Shown here piece after piece: positions 7,856-17,926 of a stretch of 64,000 nucleotides of DNA. Position 1 is the stretch's first letter. The number at the start of each line of letters is the position of its first letter. The notes beneath the pieces were generated by a model, which saw only the letters and a program-made list of their open reading frames with translations, was not told the origin of the DNA and made no database searches. A program made the position numbers and the translations under genes. The DNA comes from Paenibacillus pectinilyticus (GTDB lineage: Bacteria; Bacillota; Bacilli; Paenibacillales; NBRC-103111): NCBI RefSeq assembly GCF_001700435.1, contig NZ_LYPC01000016.1:1-64000 (forward strand), in the 5' to 3' direction.

Positions 7856-8281
7856 TTATACTGCTTCCGTATATCGTTTGAAACTATTCAGAATCGCTTG
7901 CCAACCCGCCTGTTGGAATTCAACGGGGTTCATGCTCTCGGGATCGAAGATTTCAACGACCTTCGTAGCCTCGCCTTGATCGACGAACGTAATATCCACT
8001 TTCCGTCCGTCTCCCAATGTGTAGCCAATCGTCTCATACGGCTTCACTTCGTCGTATATTCCGCTATAATCAAAACCCATGCTGCCATCCTTCGCTTCCA
8101 TCCTTGTTAGGAATTCGCCGCCGGCCCGCAAATCGTTCTCTGCTCTTGGCGCATGCCAGTCCTCGGAAGGTTGATACCACTTCGTAATGTGGTCCGGCTC
8201 CGTCCAATAACTCCATACTTTTGACAAAGGGGCTTGAACGACGATCTCTACGGTTACTTTCGTTGAATTGCTTGTTTCCAT
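7856..8281 (-). CDS. AHSA1-like SRPBCC-domain protein
   Basis: This is 141 residues with a START/Bet v1-like fold: VTVEIVVQAPLSKVWSYWTEPDHITKWYQPSEDW at the N-terminus, a GGEFLTRME strand and a C-terminal helix WQAILNSFKRYTEAV. All are standard for the AHSA1 family. Such proteins bind hydrophobic small molecules; a specific ligand is not deducible. The start is the ATG at 8281 preceded by AGAGGTG, rather than the upstream in-frame codon at 8338. It lies 66 nt after the second sigma gene in the same direction. AHSA1 genes are frequent neighbours of SnoaL-tailed sigma factors, so a shared operon is likely. Confidence 0.85.
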   Translation of the reverse strand: METSNSTKVTVEIVVQAPLSKVWSYWTEPDHITKWYQPSEDWHAPRAENDLRAGGEFLTRMEAKDGSMGFDYSGIYDEVKPYETIGYTLGDGRKVDITFVDQGEATKVVEIFDPESMNPVEFQQAGWQAILNSFKRYTEAV

Positions 8282-8347
8282 TGTGAAGGACACCTCTTTA
8301 CGGGAATTTTGTTTCTCACTAATATAGACGAATGCCAATCTCTAAAT

Positions 8348-9304
8348 TCATCGGTCTATTTGTTCAGGAAGCCCTAATTGGGAAAATAATTTTGTATTTA
8401 TGAAATTTTGAACATGCAATATCCGATTATCTCTCACTTCAATCACGTAAACGCCCCAAGGCACCAAGACCGATGCCTCCTTATCCGGCACATACTGCGC
8501 CAGAGCGGGATAACCGCCATTCACTGTAGTTGGCAAAAATTTGGAGCCCTCGCAATGCCAGCGCGTAAGCGCAAAAAACGCGGACAAATCTTCTTGCCCG
8601 CTTATCCACATGGCAAAAGGCGGCATGGACATACAGCCTTCCTCATGGAACAATGACACAAGTGCATGGATATCGAATTGCTCAAATGCTTCGACATACC
8701 GCGAGAGAAGATTCTGGTCGGGATTGACATCCATCCTACTAATTTCGTCGGAACGAAGCCGCGTTCGGTCCATCGTCTCCCTGGCTCGTTGCAGAGCGCT
8801 GTTCGCCGCTGCCGGCGACATTCCCAACGTCTCCGCAATTTGTTTCGAAGACCATTCAAAGACATCCTTCAGAATAAGAACCGCACGTTGACGAGGCGGC
8901 AAGGTTTGCAAGAGTGCAATAAAGCAGAGCTGAAGGGTATCCTTGCGAACGAGAGCATCTTCCGGATCCCCCCCAAATTCGGGTGAGGGCCAAATCCAAG
9001 ACGATTCTGGCAGCATTTCGTTCGGTTCGACAATCTTTATCGCTGGGTCAGATAGATCAACGGGAAGTACACGGCGCTTCGCTTGCCTCAGCTTGTCCAG
9101 GCATAAGTTCGACGCTATGCGGTAGATCCATGTTTTAATGGATGAATCCTGTCTGAATCGATCCCAGCTCTGCCATACCCGAATATAGGTTTCCTGTACA
9201 GCATCATCCGCATCATCAATGGATCCCAACATGCGATAACAATACGAGGTTAACCCTGGCTTGTAGCTCTCAATTAACTTCATATCAAAAGCGGCTTCGT
9301 TCAT
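8348..9304 (-). CDS. ECF-like sigma factor with C-terminal SnoaL-like domain
   Basis: This is 318 residues. Sigma region 2 (residues about 10-75) contains YCYRMLGSIDDADDAVQETYIRVWQSW and KTWIYRIASNLCLDKLRQ. Region 4 (about 130-190) contains LPPRQRAVLILKDVFEWSSKQIAETLGMSPAAANSALQRAR. Residues about 200-310 form a SnoaL/NTF2-like domain (LLSRYVEAFEQFDIHALVSLFHEEGCMSMPP), as in the SigX5/SigJ type of factor where this domain tunes activity. AAGGAGG 7 nt before the ATG at 9304 fixes the start; an in-frame codon at 9373 lacks a ribosome site. It is probably autoregulated and drives itself plus the AHSA1 gene. The SnoaL domain may sense a ligand. Confidence 0.88.
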   Translation of the reverse strand: MNEAAFDMKLIESYKPGLTSYCYRMLGSIDDADDAVQETYIRVWQSWDRFRQDSSIKTWIYRIASNLCLDKLRQAKRRVLPVDLSDPAIKIVEPNEMLPESSWIWPSPEFGGDPEDALVRKDTLQLCFIALLQTLPPRQRAVLILKDVFEWSSKQIAETLGMSPAAANSALQRARETMDRTRLRSDEISRMDVNPDQNLLSRYVEAFEQFDIHALVSLFHEEGCMSMPPFAMWISGQEDLSAFFALTRWHCEGSKFLPTTVNGGYPALAQYVPDKEASVLVPWGVYVIEVRDNRILHVQNFINTKLFSQLGLPEQIDR

Positions 9305-9460
9305 CTTCGCCTCCTTAGGTCGATCTACTTGAAACGTCCTCCTTCCATCATATTCGAAACATCTGGCAGCCACAAGGCGAAACAGCTACATCATCCTTCG
9401 AGGTGTGGCCGGAACTGAACTATGGGAGACGCATGCAGGCAACGTTAAAATAGTGTCTAA

Positions 9461-9991
9461 CTATTCGCTATAGATAAAATGATGCATGATTGAATTACTC
9501 GAGACGCAAATGGTCACACTCTGGTTATTACTGTAAGTTCCTGTAATAAAATAGTAGATCGGAGTCAAATCTGAATCATCTGGCGGGATTTGTTTTCGTT
9601 CCTCATTACTAAGTATCCTTATAATAAATGTTTCATCAACATGAACCAGATGATATTTCTCATATGCAACAATCTTCGCTTGATCTGGTGTAACTTTGGG
9701 ACCTATTACTTGGCAAGACTCAGACGAGTTATGCGTATATAAGGTGACTGTGGACGTTTCAGGATTATATTCAATCGAACCTGCGATTTGATTGGCAATA
9801 AACCGAATGGGTGCGTATAGATGACCGTTGTAGTTCAAAGTAGCGTATTCGTCTTCGGTTTCAACCTGTTTTGAATTAATAACGTAATGAACTGTCTGAA
9901 AAACAGGATCAGATACTGCGCTATAACCGGACGCATCGCTTGAATTTGAAAGGAAAATCAGTATGGTGACAATGAATAACAACCTTTTCAT
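9461..9991 (-). CDS. secreted protein with copper-amine-oxidase-type stalk domain
   Basis: This is 176 residues. It has a signal peptide (MKRLLFIVTILIFLSNSSDASG). A stalk domain at about residues 35-85 carries the family pattern HLYAPIRFIANQIAGSIEYNPETSTVTL. The rest contains a PepSY-like segment (VTPDQAKIVAYEKYHLVHVDETFII). The stalk domain is a cell-wall-associated module common in Paenibacillus exoproteins. AAGGAG lies 7 nt from the ATG. No close partner gene was seen and the function is unknown. Confidence 0.75.
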   Translation of the reverse strand: MKRLLFIVTILIFLSNSSDASGYSAVSDPVFQTVHYVINSKQVETEDEYATLNYNGHLYAPIRFIANQIAGSIEYNPETSTVTLYTHNSSESCQVIGPKVTPDQAKIVAYEKYHLVHVDETFIIRILSNEERKQIPPDDSDLTPIYYFITGTYSNNQSVTICVSSNSIMHHFIYSE

Positions 9992-10152
9992 GAAAGCACT
10001 CCTTCATAAGTAACTAATAATTGAACATTAAATTGACCCTATTGGTTTCACTCCACTATTCATTTAGACGTTCAAAATTTACAAAAGTTCCACGATTTTA
10101 CATTACCCACAGATTAAATGTTACTCACTTAAACTCCACAATGTTTGGTAAC

Positions 10153-10218
10153 AAAAAAAGTCCCGGACCGCGTCCTGTCGCTCCATAAAGGAACTTCAGA
10201 CTCGCGATCCGAGACTTT
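10153..10218 (-). terminator. terminator of the giant SLH protein gene
   Basis: On the minus strand, AAAGTCTCGGATCGCG pairs with CGCGGTCCGGGACTTT, with two G-U pairs, around a 30-nt loop, and then runs into TTTTTTT. The stem is long. Confidence 0.85.
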
Positions 10219-10232
10219 ATTCAGCTTGGCTA

Positions 10233-13200
10233 TTACTTTTTGATCGATTTCATGATCACAGTAACGGCTTCAGCACGCGTAGCGTTCGCTTGCGGCTTGA
10301 ATGAACCGTCGCTATAGCCGTCGATCAGATGGCTAGCCGATGCAGAAGCAACGGCGCTTTGTGCCCATTCGGAGATCGCTGTGCGATCCGTGAATGTAAG
10401 GCCAGTCGATGCTGCAGGCAGCTTGGCTGCACGTACGATCATCGCCGCCATTTGCTCGCGCGTGATTTTATCATCCGGTCCAAAAGAGCTGTCGCTGTAG
10501 CCGGAGATGATGTCATAGGCTGCCGCTGTTTCAATTGCTTTGCGAGCCCAGTGATTGTTCGTGTCAGCAAAGCCTTTGCCACTCTTCTCTTGAAGCTTGA
10601 ATGCTTTGACGAGAATCGATGCAAATTCTGCACGGGTAATCGTACGATCCGGCCCGAAGGTGCCGTCCGGATAGCCCTCGATCGCTCCAGCTTGAATGAG
10701 CTCGCGAATATTCGCTTCCGCCCAGTGGCCGGCGATATCGGACAGGGTGCCTTTACCTGTAGAACCGGTATTCGTTGGATCCGTCGGTTGCTTATCTGTT
10801 GCTAATACGGCGAATTTCGTGAAGTGGTTGACTTTGCCGCTAACCATCGCCTGGTCTTTATCGACGCTTGGGTTGCTGAGTGCATTCCACTTCTTCGCTG
10901 TCTCATCGTACCAGTAGACTGCTGCGTCCGACTTGGCCAGATCTACCTTGGTCGTGTCGAACGGCAAGCTAATGGTTACATTAGCAGTAAAATCATTCGT
11001 GAAATCTTTCTTGATCTCAAACACATCGCTGATTAGCTTACCAGCAGCGCTCTTCAGCATTTCATCGGTATTTGTTACTTTCTCAACCGTTACACGGAAA
11101 TCCGTTTTTGCCGCTCCAGCTGGAATCACGATAGTTACACCGTTATCCTTCACCGTTCCTCCGTTAGTAGCGAGGATCAGAGTGCCGCTAGGCGTGTAAC
11201 CACCACCAGATGAGGTGTTGTTAGTCACTTCATAGCTTACGAACTGGGTAAAGTGCTTCGTCCAGATGACCAGGTCGGAACCTACCGTAATCATGGCTTC
11301 CGCACCGGCAGGAAGAAGATCCGCTTCTGCCTGCGTATCCGTCAGAAGAGTCGTCGTTATCGGCATAAACACGCCGTTTCGTACGAACCCAGCCTTTTTG
11401 CCGACTTGGTTAGGGATCAGCAGTCGTACGGCTTTGTCGAAGGTCAAGGTCATGCCTGGCACACCGACTTCGAGGACCGCGTTCACCTTACCGTTGCTTA
11501 CGGAAACGCTCGAGTTATCTTGAACCTGCGGCAGCTTGATCGAGCCGTCCCAAGTGAGTGGAGCGGAAATCTTGACTCCGTCTGGAATGCTTACACTAAC
11601 TTTCCCCAAAGTAGTGTCAGCGTTGGCTTCCACAAGAGGCACCGTCACTTGCTTGCTGTCGCCTTCAACAACAGGCGTCACTGCGATGCTGGCGTTCGTC
11701 ACACCTGCAGGGATGGATAGCGTAACCGGCTTATCCGTTATTTGTACAGGTACATTTGTTACCGTTTGAATTTCTGCTCTAGTAATTTGAAGCGTGTATA
11801 CCTTCGGTGTCGTTCCGTCTTGAGCTGTCACAGTTACAGTGATGGTGTTCAAGCCCTCAGACAGGTTAACTATTTTATTGCTTACAGCTTCACCATTGAT
11901 TTCCACAACAGCCTTGGTATCTTCTGCTGCTGCACTTATTGTGGCGCTGATTACGCTATTGCCTACGTTAGCTGAATAATCGGTTTGATTCGACTTGAGG
12001 CTGATGGTTGAATTGTTCAGCTTCAGCGATGCAAGGTTGGCATTCGAGCTAGCCGCAGCATTGACTGTTAATGTGTATGCATTGGTTAGTACGCCATAGG
12101 TTGCTGTAATGACAGTCTGACCTTTGCTGATTGCGGTGATTTGCCCGCTCGTACTGTCGACTCCCGCAACCGCCGTGGCGCTGCTCGTAAAGATAACTCC
12201 CGATGTCGCATTTAGCTTCGTAGTACCGTAAGTTGCTTCAACAACAGAGCTCTCGCCCACGATCATCGTCAATGGACCATTAATCGTTAATCGTTCTTCT
12301 GTTGAAACAATTGCATTGTTAAATGTTACTGTTGCTGTCGCCAATGCACGCACTTGCGCATCTGCTTGCACTTGTGTTGCATTCGCATCCGATTGTACTG
12401 CTACGGCTGCTGTAATTGCACTTTGGAGCGCATCATGACCCGCTTGTGATACATCGCCATTAGCAGCACCTACCGTTTTGCTTCCGAGCAGTGTCTGCGC
12501 ATTGGTAATTGCAGTGTTTAATAAGGTTTTATCCACAGTTAACGAAACGTTCAAGATCTCGGAACGGTCTCTAACTCTGATTCTCGGGTGCATATCCGAA
12601 TCGCTGGAAACCTCGCCGATAGAAGCCAAACCGACTACGGAAACACTTGCTCCATCTGTAACGAACGGAAGCGTTGTACCCTTTGTAATGTATCCGTTAA
12701 TGACGACAATTGCCGGGCCGGACCCATCATTAATCGTAAATTGGTTAATGGTTCCGTCAGTGTCTTTATACACATCTGACACGACACCCTGTGTTTTCAC
12801 CAAAAGTCCGGTATTCACGGATGACATGGAAACAGCTGTCGAAAGTGTAGTAGGCGCGAATTTTTGGATACTTGGATCCAAAACAGTGATTTTGCTGACC
12901 GTCAATTCTACTTCACCTTGATAATGCGTGATTTTACCTTCAAATCTTGCCTTTTGTCCTTCTTGAATGCCTGAGGCAACTGGGAATAGATTAATACCAC
13001 CCGTTGCGTCCTGCGCATAAATAGTATCGAAAAAGCCTTTGTTTGTATCAGGATTTGCGCTTTGGGTATTCACCTCACTCGTTGCTGTTGCTTCAATGAT
13101 GACATCTGTCCCATCTGGCAGACTCTTGGCATTAGCAATACTTGTGATCGTCATTGGATTAACCATTTTATAAAGATTATCCATTAAATTGTAATTGGCA

Positions 13201-16200
13201 TAAGGCAATGTTCCTGCATTGTCTAAAGCTACTTGTATTTCGAAGTTACTCATGAATGATCCACCGGCAACGACGACAAGCGAAGTTTTACCGTTCGGAT
13301 GCGTAACAGTTTCAGATGCCGCCAGCAGCTTTTCTTCTGGGTTCGTAGCAACCTTGCTGTTTGGATTTACATATTTCGGTATATAAAGCCCTTGTGAATT
13401 ACTAATTCCCTTATCGGCTTTATACGTTCCAACTGTGACATAAGGAAAAGTAGGTTTGGTTGTTCCGTACCCAAAGTTGTCATTGTCAGTTTCCGCCGAA
13501 TACGTGGTTGGGAAGCCAAAAACAAGCGGGCTGACCGTTGTTGGCAGCGTTGAGGTTCTCTCGCCAGTCACCGGATCTACAGCGTAAATTGTTGAGCCAG
13601 AGTATTGGCTATAGGTCTGTCCGTCGACAACACCTTGCAGTAACGGATTAGCCATATTGAACTCTGTCGGATACAAACGATATACTGATCCTCCGTTTTT
13701 ATCATCGTCCATCACCTCATCGTCGCCTTCGCGCAGCGTGGAACCGAGGGCTGCTAGGACATCATTCTGTAGCTCTGACATATGTTTCTTCGGTGAAGCA
13801 GGATCAGCATTTGTGGATTCCCCATAGTCCGCAACAACTCCGAAGACAAGCGTGTTTCCATTTTCCGAAAATGCTTTCAACGCTGCAATTTCCGCCACCG
13901 TGTAATTTGTCGGAGTCGGCCATGCGGTAACGCTTTTTCTTGATGGAGCATTCAAAATAATCATTTTGTATTTAGGATTGCTGGTAGCAGCGATTAAATC
14001 CGCTGACGTATTCAACTGTACAACTCTCACACTGTTTGTACCCGCGAGAGTCATCATATTGGCCATTGAATTCGGATAGCTTCCTCCACTGACGTACTCA
14101 TTGCCGTGTGAGGCATCAAGCCCGACATACGATACGGAGTTAATATCGACAACCTTCATTGTGCTGGTCGTCGTATAAGTCTTGTCGTCGCCGTTCACAG
14201 TAAGCACAGCACTGATCGTGACTGTTTTGGTTCCAGGGGTCGTCGGTGTATAGTTGAATACATGCTTCGCGACACCGGATGACGCGATGGTTGTGCCAGG
14301 CGTATACGTTTTGTTGGCTGCTGAATCTCCATCTACCGTATAAGAAACAGACTTAAGTGTGACAGGTGTACTCTCATTATTGAAGAAATTTGTTGTTACA
14401 TCCAATGCCTCTGTTGTAACAGGCATGACTGAGCTGTTGCTTACCGAGGTAATTCCGACCTTCGGTGCTGAACCAAGCCATATCGGTGCGGTAACAGCTA
14501 CAAAGCCCTGGTTGTCCGTGATGATCGCGAAGTAATAACCGGCAGAAGGCGTCGTCATCGAATATGTGTAATTAACGTCACTGGTTCCTACTGGATAAGT
14601 CTTCTTATCTACAATTTTTCCTCCGGAACTTAACAGCTGGACAGATGCGATATTACTGGTCTCTGTACCGGGGTTTTTATTGGTTGCTGTTACCGTAATG
14701 TTTGCGGCCGCTGGAGGAGCATTCAAAATAGCGCCCATGCTGTAGGTGTTCGTACCGTCGGACAGATGATAGGTGACATCCAAATCCCTGTTTTCTGTCG
14801 ACCATACCGAACGGTCGTGCAATGCCGTATAAATTCCGCTCAATGTAAAATCGTTTGTGTAAACGACCGTCGCAGCGGTATTCGATGTTCCCCAACCCTT
14901 TTTATGATTATCGCCGTTATTTGTTGGGGCCACGTGCCAGCCTTTATCTAATGCCAAAATAAACTGGTCGACTGATCGGAAGTATCCGCCTGAGCCGATA
15001 GCGCCTTCGCCGTTGCCTGCTTCAACAAGCGTGACTTTATCATCAATCGCATTCTCATGATAACCAAAATCTGCAAAGTTACCGAATGTAGCTCCAGGAT
15101 GATTCAATTGTGAAATGGAGCCCGGTGTACTCTCAAGCATTTGATAATACGTTTGAAGACCAGCATCATTTGTTTTGTTATTTAATGTCGCGTTGTTACG
15201 GCTAACAAAACCGGTTGTGTTAAACGTATTCATGTGACCAGGACCGCCAGACCATGTCATCTCATAACCGTAGTCGGTTATGTATGTAGGAGTGGCTGCG
15301 TCCGTCGCCGCCTTTTTGCCGGCAAGCCAAGGGGCGTTGGTTGTGTTGTAATCATTAATATTGCGATTCGTTGAGACGTCGTAAGTTGCTGTATCGTAAG
15401 AGTTGGAGTGGTCGGTTACGATAAAGAAATCAAATTTCCCCTGATCTCTTGCATACACGTACGCCTCTGGCAGGGTTCCTAAACCGTCCGAATTCGACGT
15501 ATGCGCGTGAAGGGATCCATAATAGTTCTTTTCTCCACCGATTGCTTTCTTGGCCGTATAAGCGAAGTTTTCAGTAGCACTGTCCACATAGTTTTGAAGT
15601 GTTGCCTTTGCAACTATTCTAACTGGGAAATTGGAAGCATCCAATGTAATAGGATCTGTATAGATTTGATTGGCTGTACCCAACAGAGTACCGTCTGTGG
15701 AAGTAAAGGAATTTCTGTATACCGAATAAATGATCGTTGAATTCGTCGTAGCTGATGATAATACGATAGGTGTTGTGGGAATAATGGCAGAACTCCCTGG
15801 GGTTGCCAATACTTTTGCGACCTGGCTTTGTGTATAGGCAAAAGTTTGAGCCGCCGTTGTATAGCTGCCGTCTGACGCTGTTGCTATAATAGTTGCTTTG
15901 CCGTTTTGAAAGGCATCCACTGTAAGTTCAACTGAATTTGTTGCACTAGTTACAGGAGCGCCGCCATTTAAGCTATACGTGATTTTCGCGCCTGTTGTTG
16001 CTGTGGCAAGCGTTACCTTGGAATTTAACGGGATTGATGTTCCAGACGACACGCTGGTGTTCACAAAGTCAACAGTTGGTGTTGCCGTTGGCTCTAATTC
16101 AGACGTATTGGTGGTAATCAAATATGCTCCATTAAAAGGTGCAATCGTATTAAAATTTGCAATTGCTTTTGTAATATTTACATAACTACCTGTAACACCA

Positions 16201-17663
16201 ACTGATGAGTTAAAACCCGGTGCCCGTAATACAACTGGTACACCAGCCTGGCTGATAGCATGATTGAAATAAGAAGTTGTTGTTCCCGCTACAGTATCAA
16301 GTTTTACCGTATCAACGGATACTAGCATCCCCTCGTATGTTCGGTCTGCAAGCTGACTTAACATAATTTTGGTCGGGGTTGGAAGAATCGGGCTACTGTT
16401 GCGCACAACGATATTGGAGGTGTTCACAGCATCTGGAACAATCTCCATCAAGCCGTTATACGGCGATGCTTTCCCATAGACATAGATTTCTTTGCCCACA
16501 TAAGAAGAAAAGTCTGCGCCGGATTTATAAATAACAAGACCGCTGCCGGCATTCATTGCATCCTGAATGTATAAGGTCGTATTTCCGTTTAAGTACGTAC
16601 CGGTGCCTTTTACCCAGGCATAACTCCCAGTAGCAAGCTTTTTCGCGTCAGCATTCGATGTAATAGTCTGCTGATTATAGGATAAGGTAACGACATCGGA
16701 CGGCAGAAGCGTCGACTGCTTCGCTACAGCCTTAACAACAAACGGGTTGGTTCCTGAAAAACCTCCTTCAGAAAGAGCAGTGAAAGGCGCTGTGTATAAT
16801 TTTGTGGAGCCGCCCACTGTTGTCGCCGGAGTTGTACCGTCTGTTGTGTAATAAATTTGTGCGGTTGGATCTACATTAGATAAAGTGATAGGAGTAGCAT
16901 CTAATATTGCACCAGTTGTACTTGGTGATGCTGTTACGGCAGCTGTTGTATATGCTGGATCCTTGGCTCCGTAGAGTTGAATGTTGTTGATATTTACACC
17001 AGAACTACTGGATGTATTTGAACCGTTATTTTGGATATTAGAACTTTGAACGACTCTGATGTAGATTGAATCTAGGTTTTGAGCGGATGTTGGTAATGTC
17101 ATTCCGTAATTTACTGAATTCGAGGTCTGATTCTTTACTGAAAAACCCGTAGTATTCTGGTTCCCGAAACGATTCCATGTACTACCATCCGGGCTCCATA
17201 GCGTATCAAAATCTCTTGGACCTGTCGCTGCGGAATACATCATAAAATTAAGTACTAGGTTGTTAAATCCTTTTGTTGATGTTTTAACCATCCAATAACT
17301 TGTATTCGCACTAACAAAGCCCAAACTTTTTAACGAGGAAGTAGAATAAGTAAAACCTGATGGTGTTATTTGAGTTGGAGTAGCTCCTTGATACAGTTGT
17401 AACAACGTTGTGGCATCTTTATAATAACCGCTTGTGGCGAAGATATCTCCATTTGCAGTGATACCCCCATTGGCAGTTGTCGGTAAAGCGCCTAAATTCC
17501 AGCTTGTGATTTCAGTATTTCCTGTTGTTGACTGCGGCGGGTTTACCGTATCATTTACCGTTGCCGCAAATGCTGTTGTTGCTGGTAATGTAGGTACTAT
17601 GACGTTCACTAATAGTAAACATGACATACCTATACGCAACAGCGCTTTTTTTAATGCTCTCAT
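10233..17663 (-). CDS. giant SLH-anchored surface protein with a PHP (CehA-like) phosphoesterase domain
   Basis: This is 2476 residues; ACAAGGAG precedes the ATG at 17663. A signal peptide ends at AFAA. Approximate order: N-terminal beta domain 40-240; chitobiase-type C-terminal fold near 250-320 (QIYYTTDGTTPA); OB-like segment 340-530; two more chitobiase-like modules 535-710; PHP domain 718-960. The PHP ligand motifs are all visible: GSLHAHTSNSDG, IVTDHSN, EMTWSGGPGHMN, QLNHPG and DNHKKGWG. After that come a glutamine-amidotransferase-like region about 1180-1500, OB-like segments 1510-1700, a short helical repeat 1704-1784, Big_2 1788-1868, a cadherin-like beta module 1872-1961, a ZU5-like module about 2160-2290 and three SLH motifs 2308-2474. 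It is likely an extracellular metal-dependent phosphoesterase fixed to the cell wall; the substrate may be a phosphoester or nucleic acid. Placement is inferred from the SLH motifs. Confidence 0.88.
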   Translation of the reverse strand: MRALKKALLRIGMSCLLLVNVIVPTLPATTAFAATVNDTVNPPQSTTGNTEITSWNLGALPTTANGGITANGDIFATSGYYKDATTLLQLYQGATPTQITPSGFTYSTSSLKSLGFVSANTSYWMVKTSTKGFNNLVLNFMMYSAATGPRDFDTLWSPDGSTWNRFGNQNTTGFSVKNQTSNSVNYGMTLPTSAQNLDSIYIRVVQSSNIQNNGSNTSSSSGVNINNIQLYGAKDPAYTTAAVTASPSTTGAILDATPITLSNVDPTAQIYYTTDGTTPATTVGGSTKLYTAPFTALSEGGFSGTNPFVVKAVAKQSTLLPSDVVTLSYNQQTITSNADAKKLATGSYAWVKGTGTYLNGNTTLYIQDAMNAGSGLVIYKSGADFSSYVGKEIYVYGKASPYNGLMEIVPDAVNTSNIVVRNSSPILPTPTKIMLSQLADRTYEGMLVSVDTVKLDTVAGTTTSYFNHAISQAGVPVVLRAPGFNSSVGVTGSYVNITKAIANFNTIAPFNGAYLITTNTSELEPTATPTVDFVNTSVSSGTSIPLNSKVTLATATTGAKITYSLNGGAPVTSATNSVELTVDAFQNGKATIIATASDGSYTTAAQTFAYTQSQVAKVLATPGSSAIIPTTPIVLSSATTNSTIIYSVYRNSFTSTDGTLLGTANQIYTDPITLDASNFPVRIVAKATLQNYVDSATENFAYTAKKAIGGEKNYYGSLHAHTSNSDGLGTLPEAYVYARDQGKFDFFIVTDHSNSYDTATYDVSTNRNINDYNTTNAPWLAGKKAATDAATPTYITDYGYEMTWSGGPGHMNTFNTTGFVSRNNATLNNKTNDAGLQTYYQMLESTPGSISQLNHPGATFGNFADFGYHENAIDDKVTLVEAGNGEGAIGSGGYFRSVDQFILALDKGWHVAPTNNGDNHKKGWGTSNTAATVVYTNDFTLSGIYTALHDRSVWSTENRDLDVTYHLSDGTNTYSMGAILNAPPAAANITVTATNKNPGTETSNIASVQLLSSGGKIVDKKTYPVGTSDVNYTYSMTTPSAGYYFAIITDNQGFVAVTAPIWLGSAPKVGITSVSNSSVMPVTTEALDVTTNFFNNESTPVTLKSVSYTVDGDSAANKTYTPGTTIASSGVAKHVFNYTPTTPGTKTVTISAVLTVNGDDKTYTTTSTMKVVDINSVSYVGLDASHGNEYVSGGSYPNSMANMMTLAGTNSVRVVQLNTSADLIAATSNPKYKMIILNAPSRKSVTAWPTPTNYTVAEIAALKAFSENGNTLVFGVVADYGESTNADPASPKKHMSELQNDVLAALGSTLREGDDEVMDDDKNGGSVYRLYPTEFNMANPLLQGVVDGQTYSQYSGSTIYAVDPVTGERTSTLPTTVSPLVFGFPTTYSAETDNDNFGYGTTKPTFPYVTVGTYKADKGISNSQGLYIPKYVNPNSKVATNPEEKLLAASETVTHPNGKTSLVVVAGGSFMSNFEIQVALDNAGTLPYANYNLMDNLYKMVNPMTITSIANAKSLPDGTDVIIEATATSEVNTQSANPDTNKGFFDTIYAQDATGGINLFPVASGIQEGQKARFEGKITHYQGEVELTVSKITVLDPSIQKFAPTTLSTAVSMSSVNTGLLVKTQGVVSDVYKDTDGTINQFTINDGSGPAIVVINGYITKGTTLPFVTDGASVSVVGLASIGEVSSDSDMHPRIRVRDRSEILNVSLTVDKTLLNTAITNAQTLLGSKTVGAANGDVSQAGHDALQSAITAAVAVQSDANATQVQADAQVRALATATVTFNNAIVSTEERLTINGPLTMIVGESSVVEATYGTTKLNATSGVIFTSSATAVAGVDSTSGQITAISKGQTVITATYGVLTNAYTLTVNAAASSNANLASLKLNNSTISLKSNQTDYSANVGNSVISATISAAAEDTKAVVEINGEAVSNKIVNLSEGLNTITVTVTAQDGTTPKVYTLQITRAEIQTVTNVPVQITDKPVTLSIPAGVTNASIAVTPVVEGDSKQVTVPLVEANADTTLGKVSVSIPDGVKISAPLTWDGSIKLPQVQDNSSVSVSNGKVNAVLEVGVPGMTLTFDKAVRLLIPNQVGKKAGFVRNGVFMPITTTLLTDTQAEADLLPAGAEAMITVGSDLVIWTKHFTQFVSYEVTNNTSSGGGYTPSGTLILATNGGTVKDNGVTIVIPAGAAKTDFRVTVEKVTNTDEMLKSAAGKLISDVFEIKKDFTNDFTANVTISLPFDTTKVDLAKSDAAVYWYDETAKKWNALSNPSVDKDQAMVSGKVNHFTKFAVLATDKQPTDPTNTGSTGKGTLSDIAGHWAEANIRELIQAGAIEGYPDGTFGPDRTITRAEFASILVKAFKLQEKSGKGFADTNNHWARKAIETAAAYDIISGYSDSSFGPDDKITREQMAAMIVRAAKLPAASTGLTFTDRTAISEWAQSAVASASASHLIDGYSDGSFKPQANATRAEAVTVIMKSIKK

Positions 17664-17926
17664 ATCCTCACTCCTTGTAATCATTTATTTATTGCAAAAT
17701 CTTCGCATGAAATGAAAGAGTCTGAAGAGCCAGCAAAATGGCCTCCGCTTTGGCTCGCTGTCTCTCCGATTGTTCCATTTGTGCTAATATTTTCACAAAC
17801 AGCCCCTAAGACAATGATAGAGACATTATCAAATGTCCCTTTTGGACGATCGCAATCATTTTACTTTATTGGGATCATCTGTAATTAACCAATGGTTTGG
17901 AAAGATAAATTGCATTCCAATAAGAA
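17664..17926 (-). promoter_or_regulatory. 5' region of the giant SLH gene with a GAGCC/GGCTC hairpin
   Basis: This stretch has no gene. On the minus strand, GAGCC and GGCTC arms (17728-17757) can pair about 65-95 nt before the start codon, giving a stem-loop in the probable leader. I could not match it to a known riboswitch class. Confidence 0.4.

Noticed and set aside
11253-12921. Several plus-strand frames of 85-155 codons opposite the giant SLH gene
   Set aside because: All are antisense to repetitive Ser/Thr/Val coding sequence and show no start signals.
17690-17800. Possible riboswitch before the giant SLH gene
   Set aside because: Only a simple hairpin could be drawn; conserved cores of c-di-GMP, purine, SAM or other classes were not found by eye.
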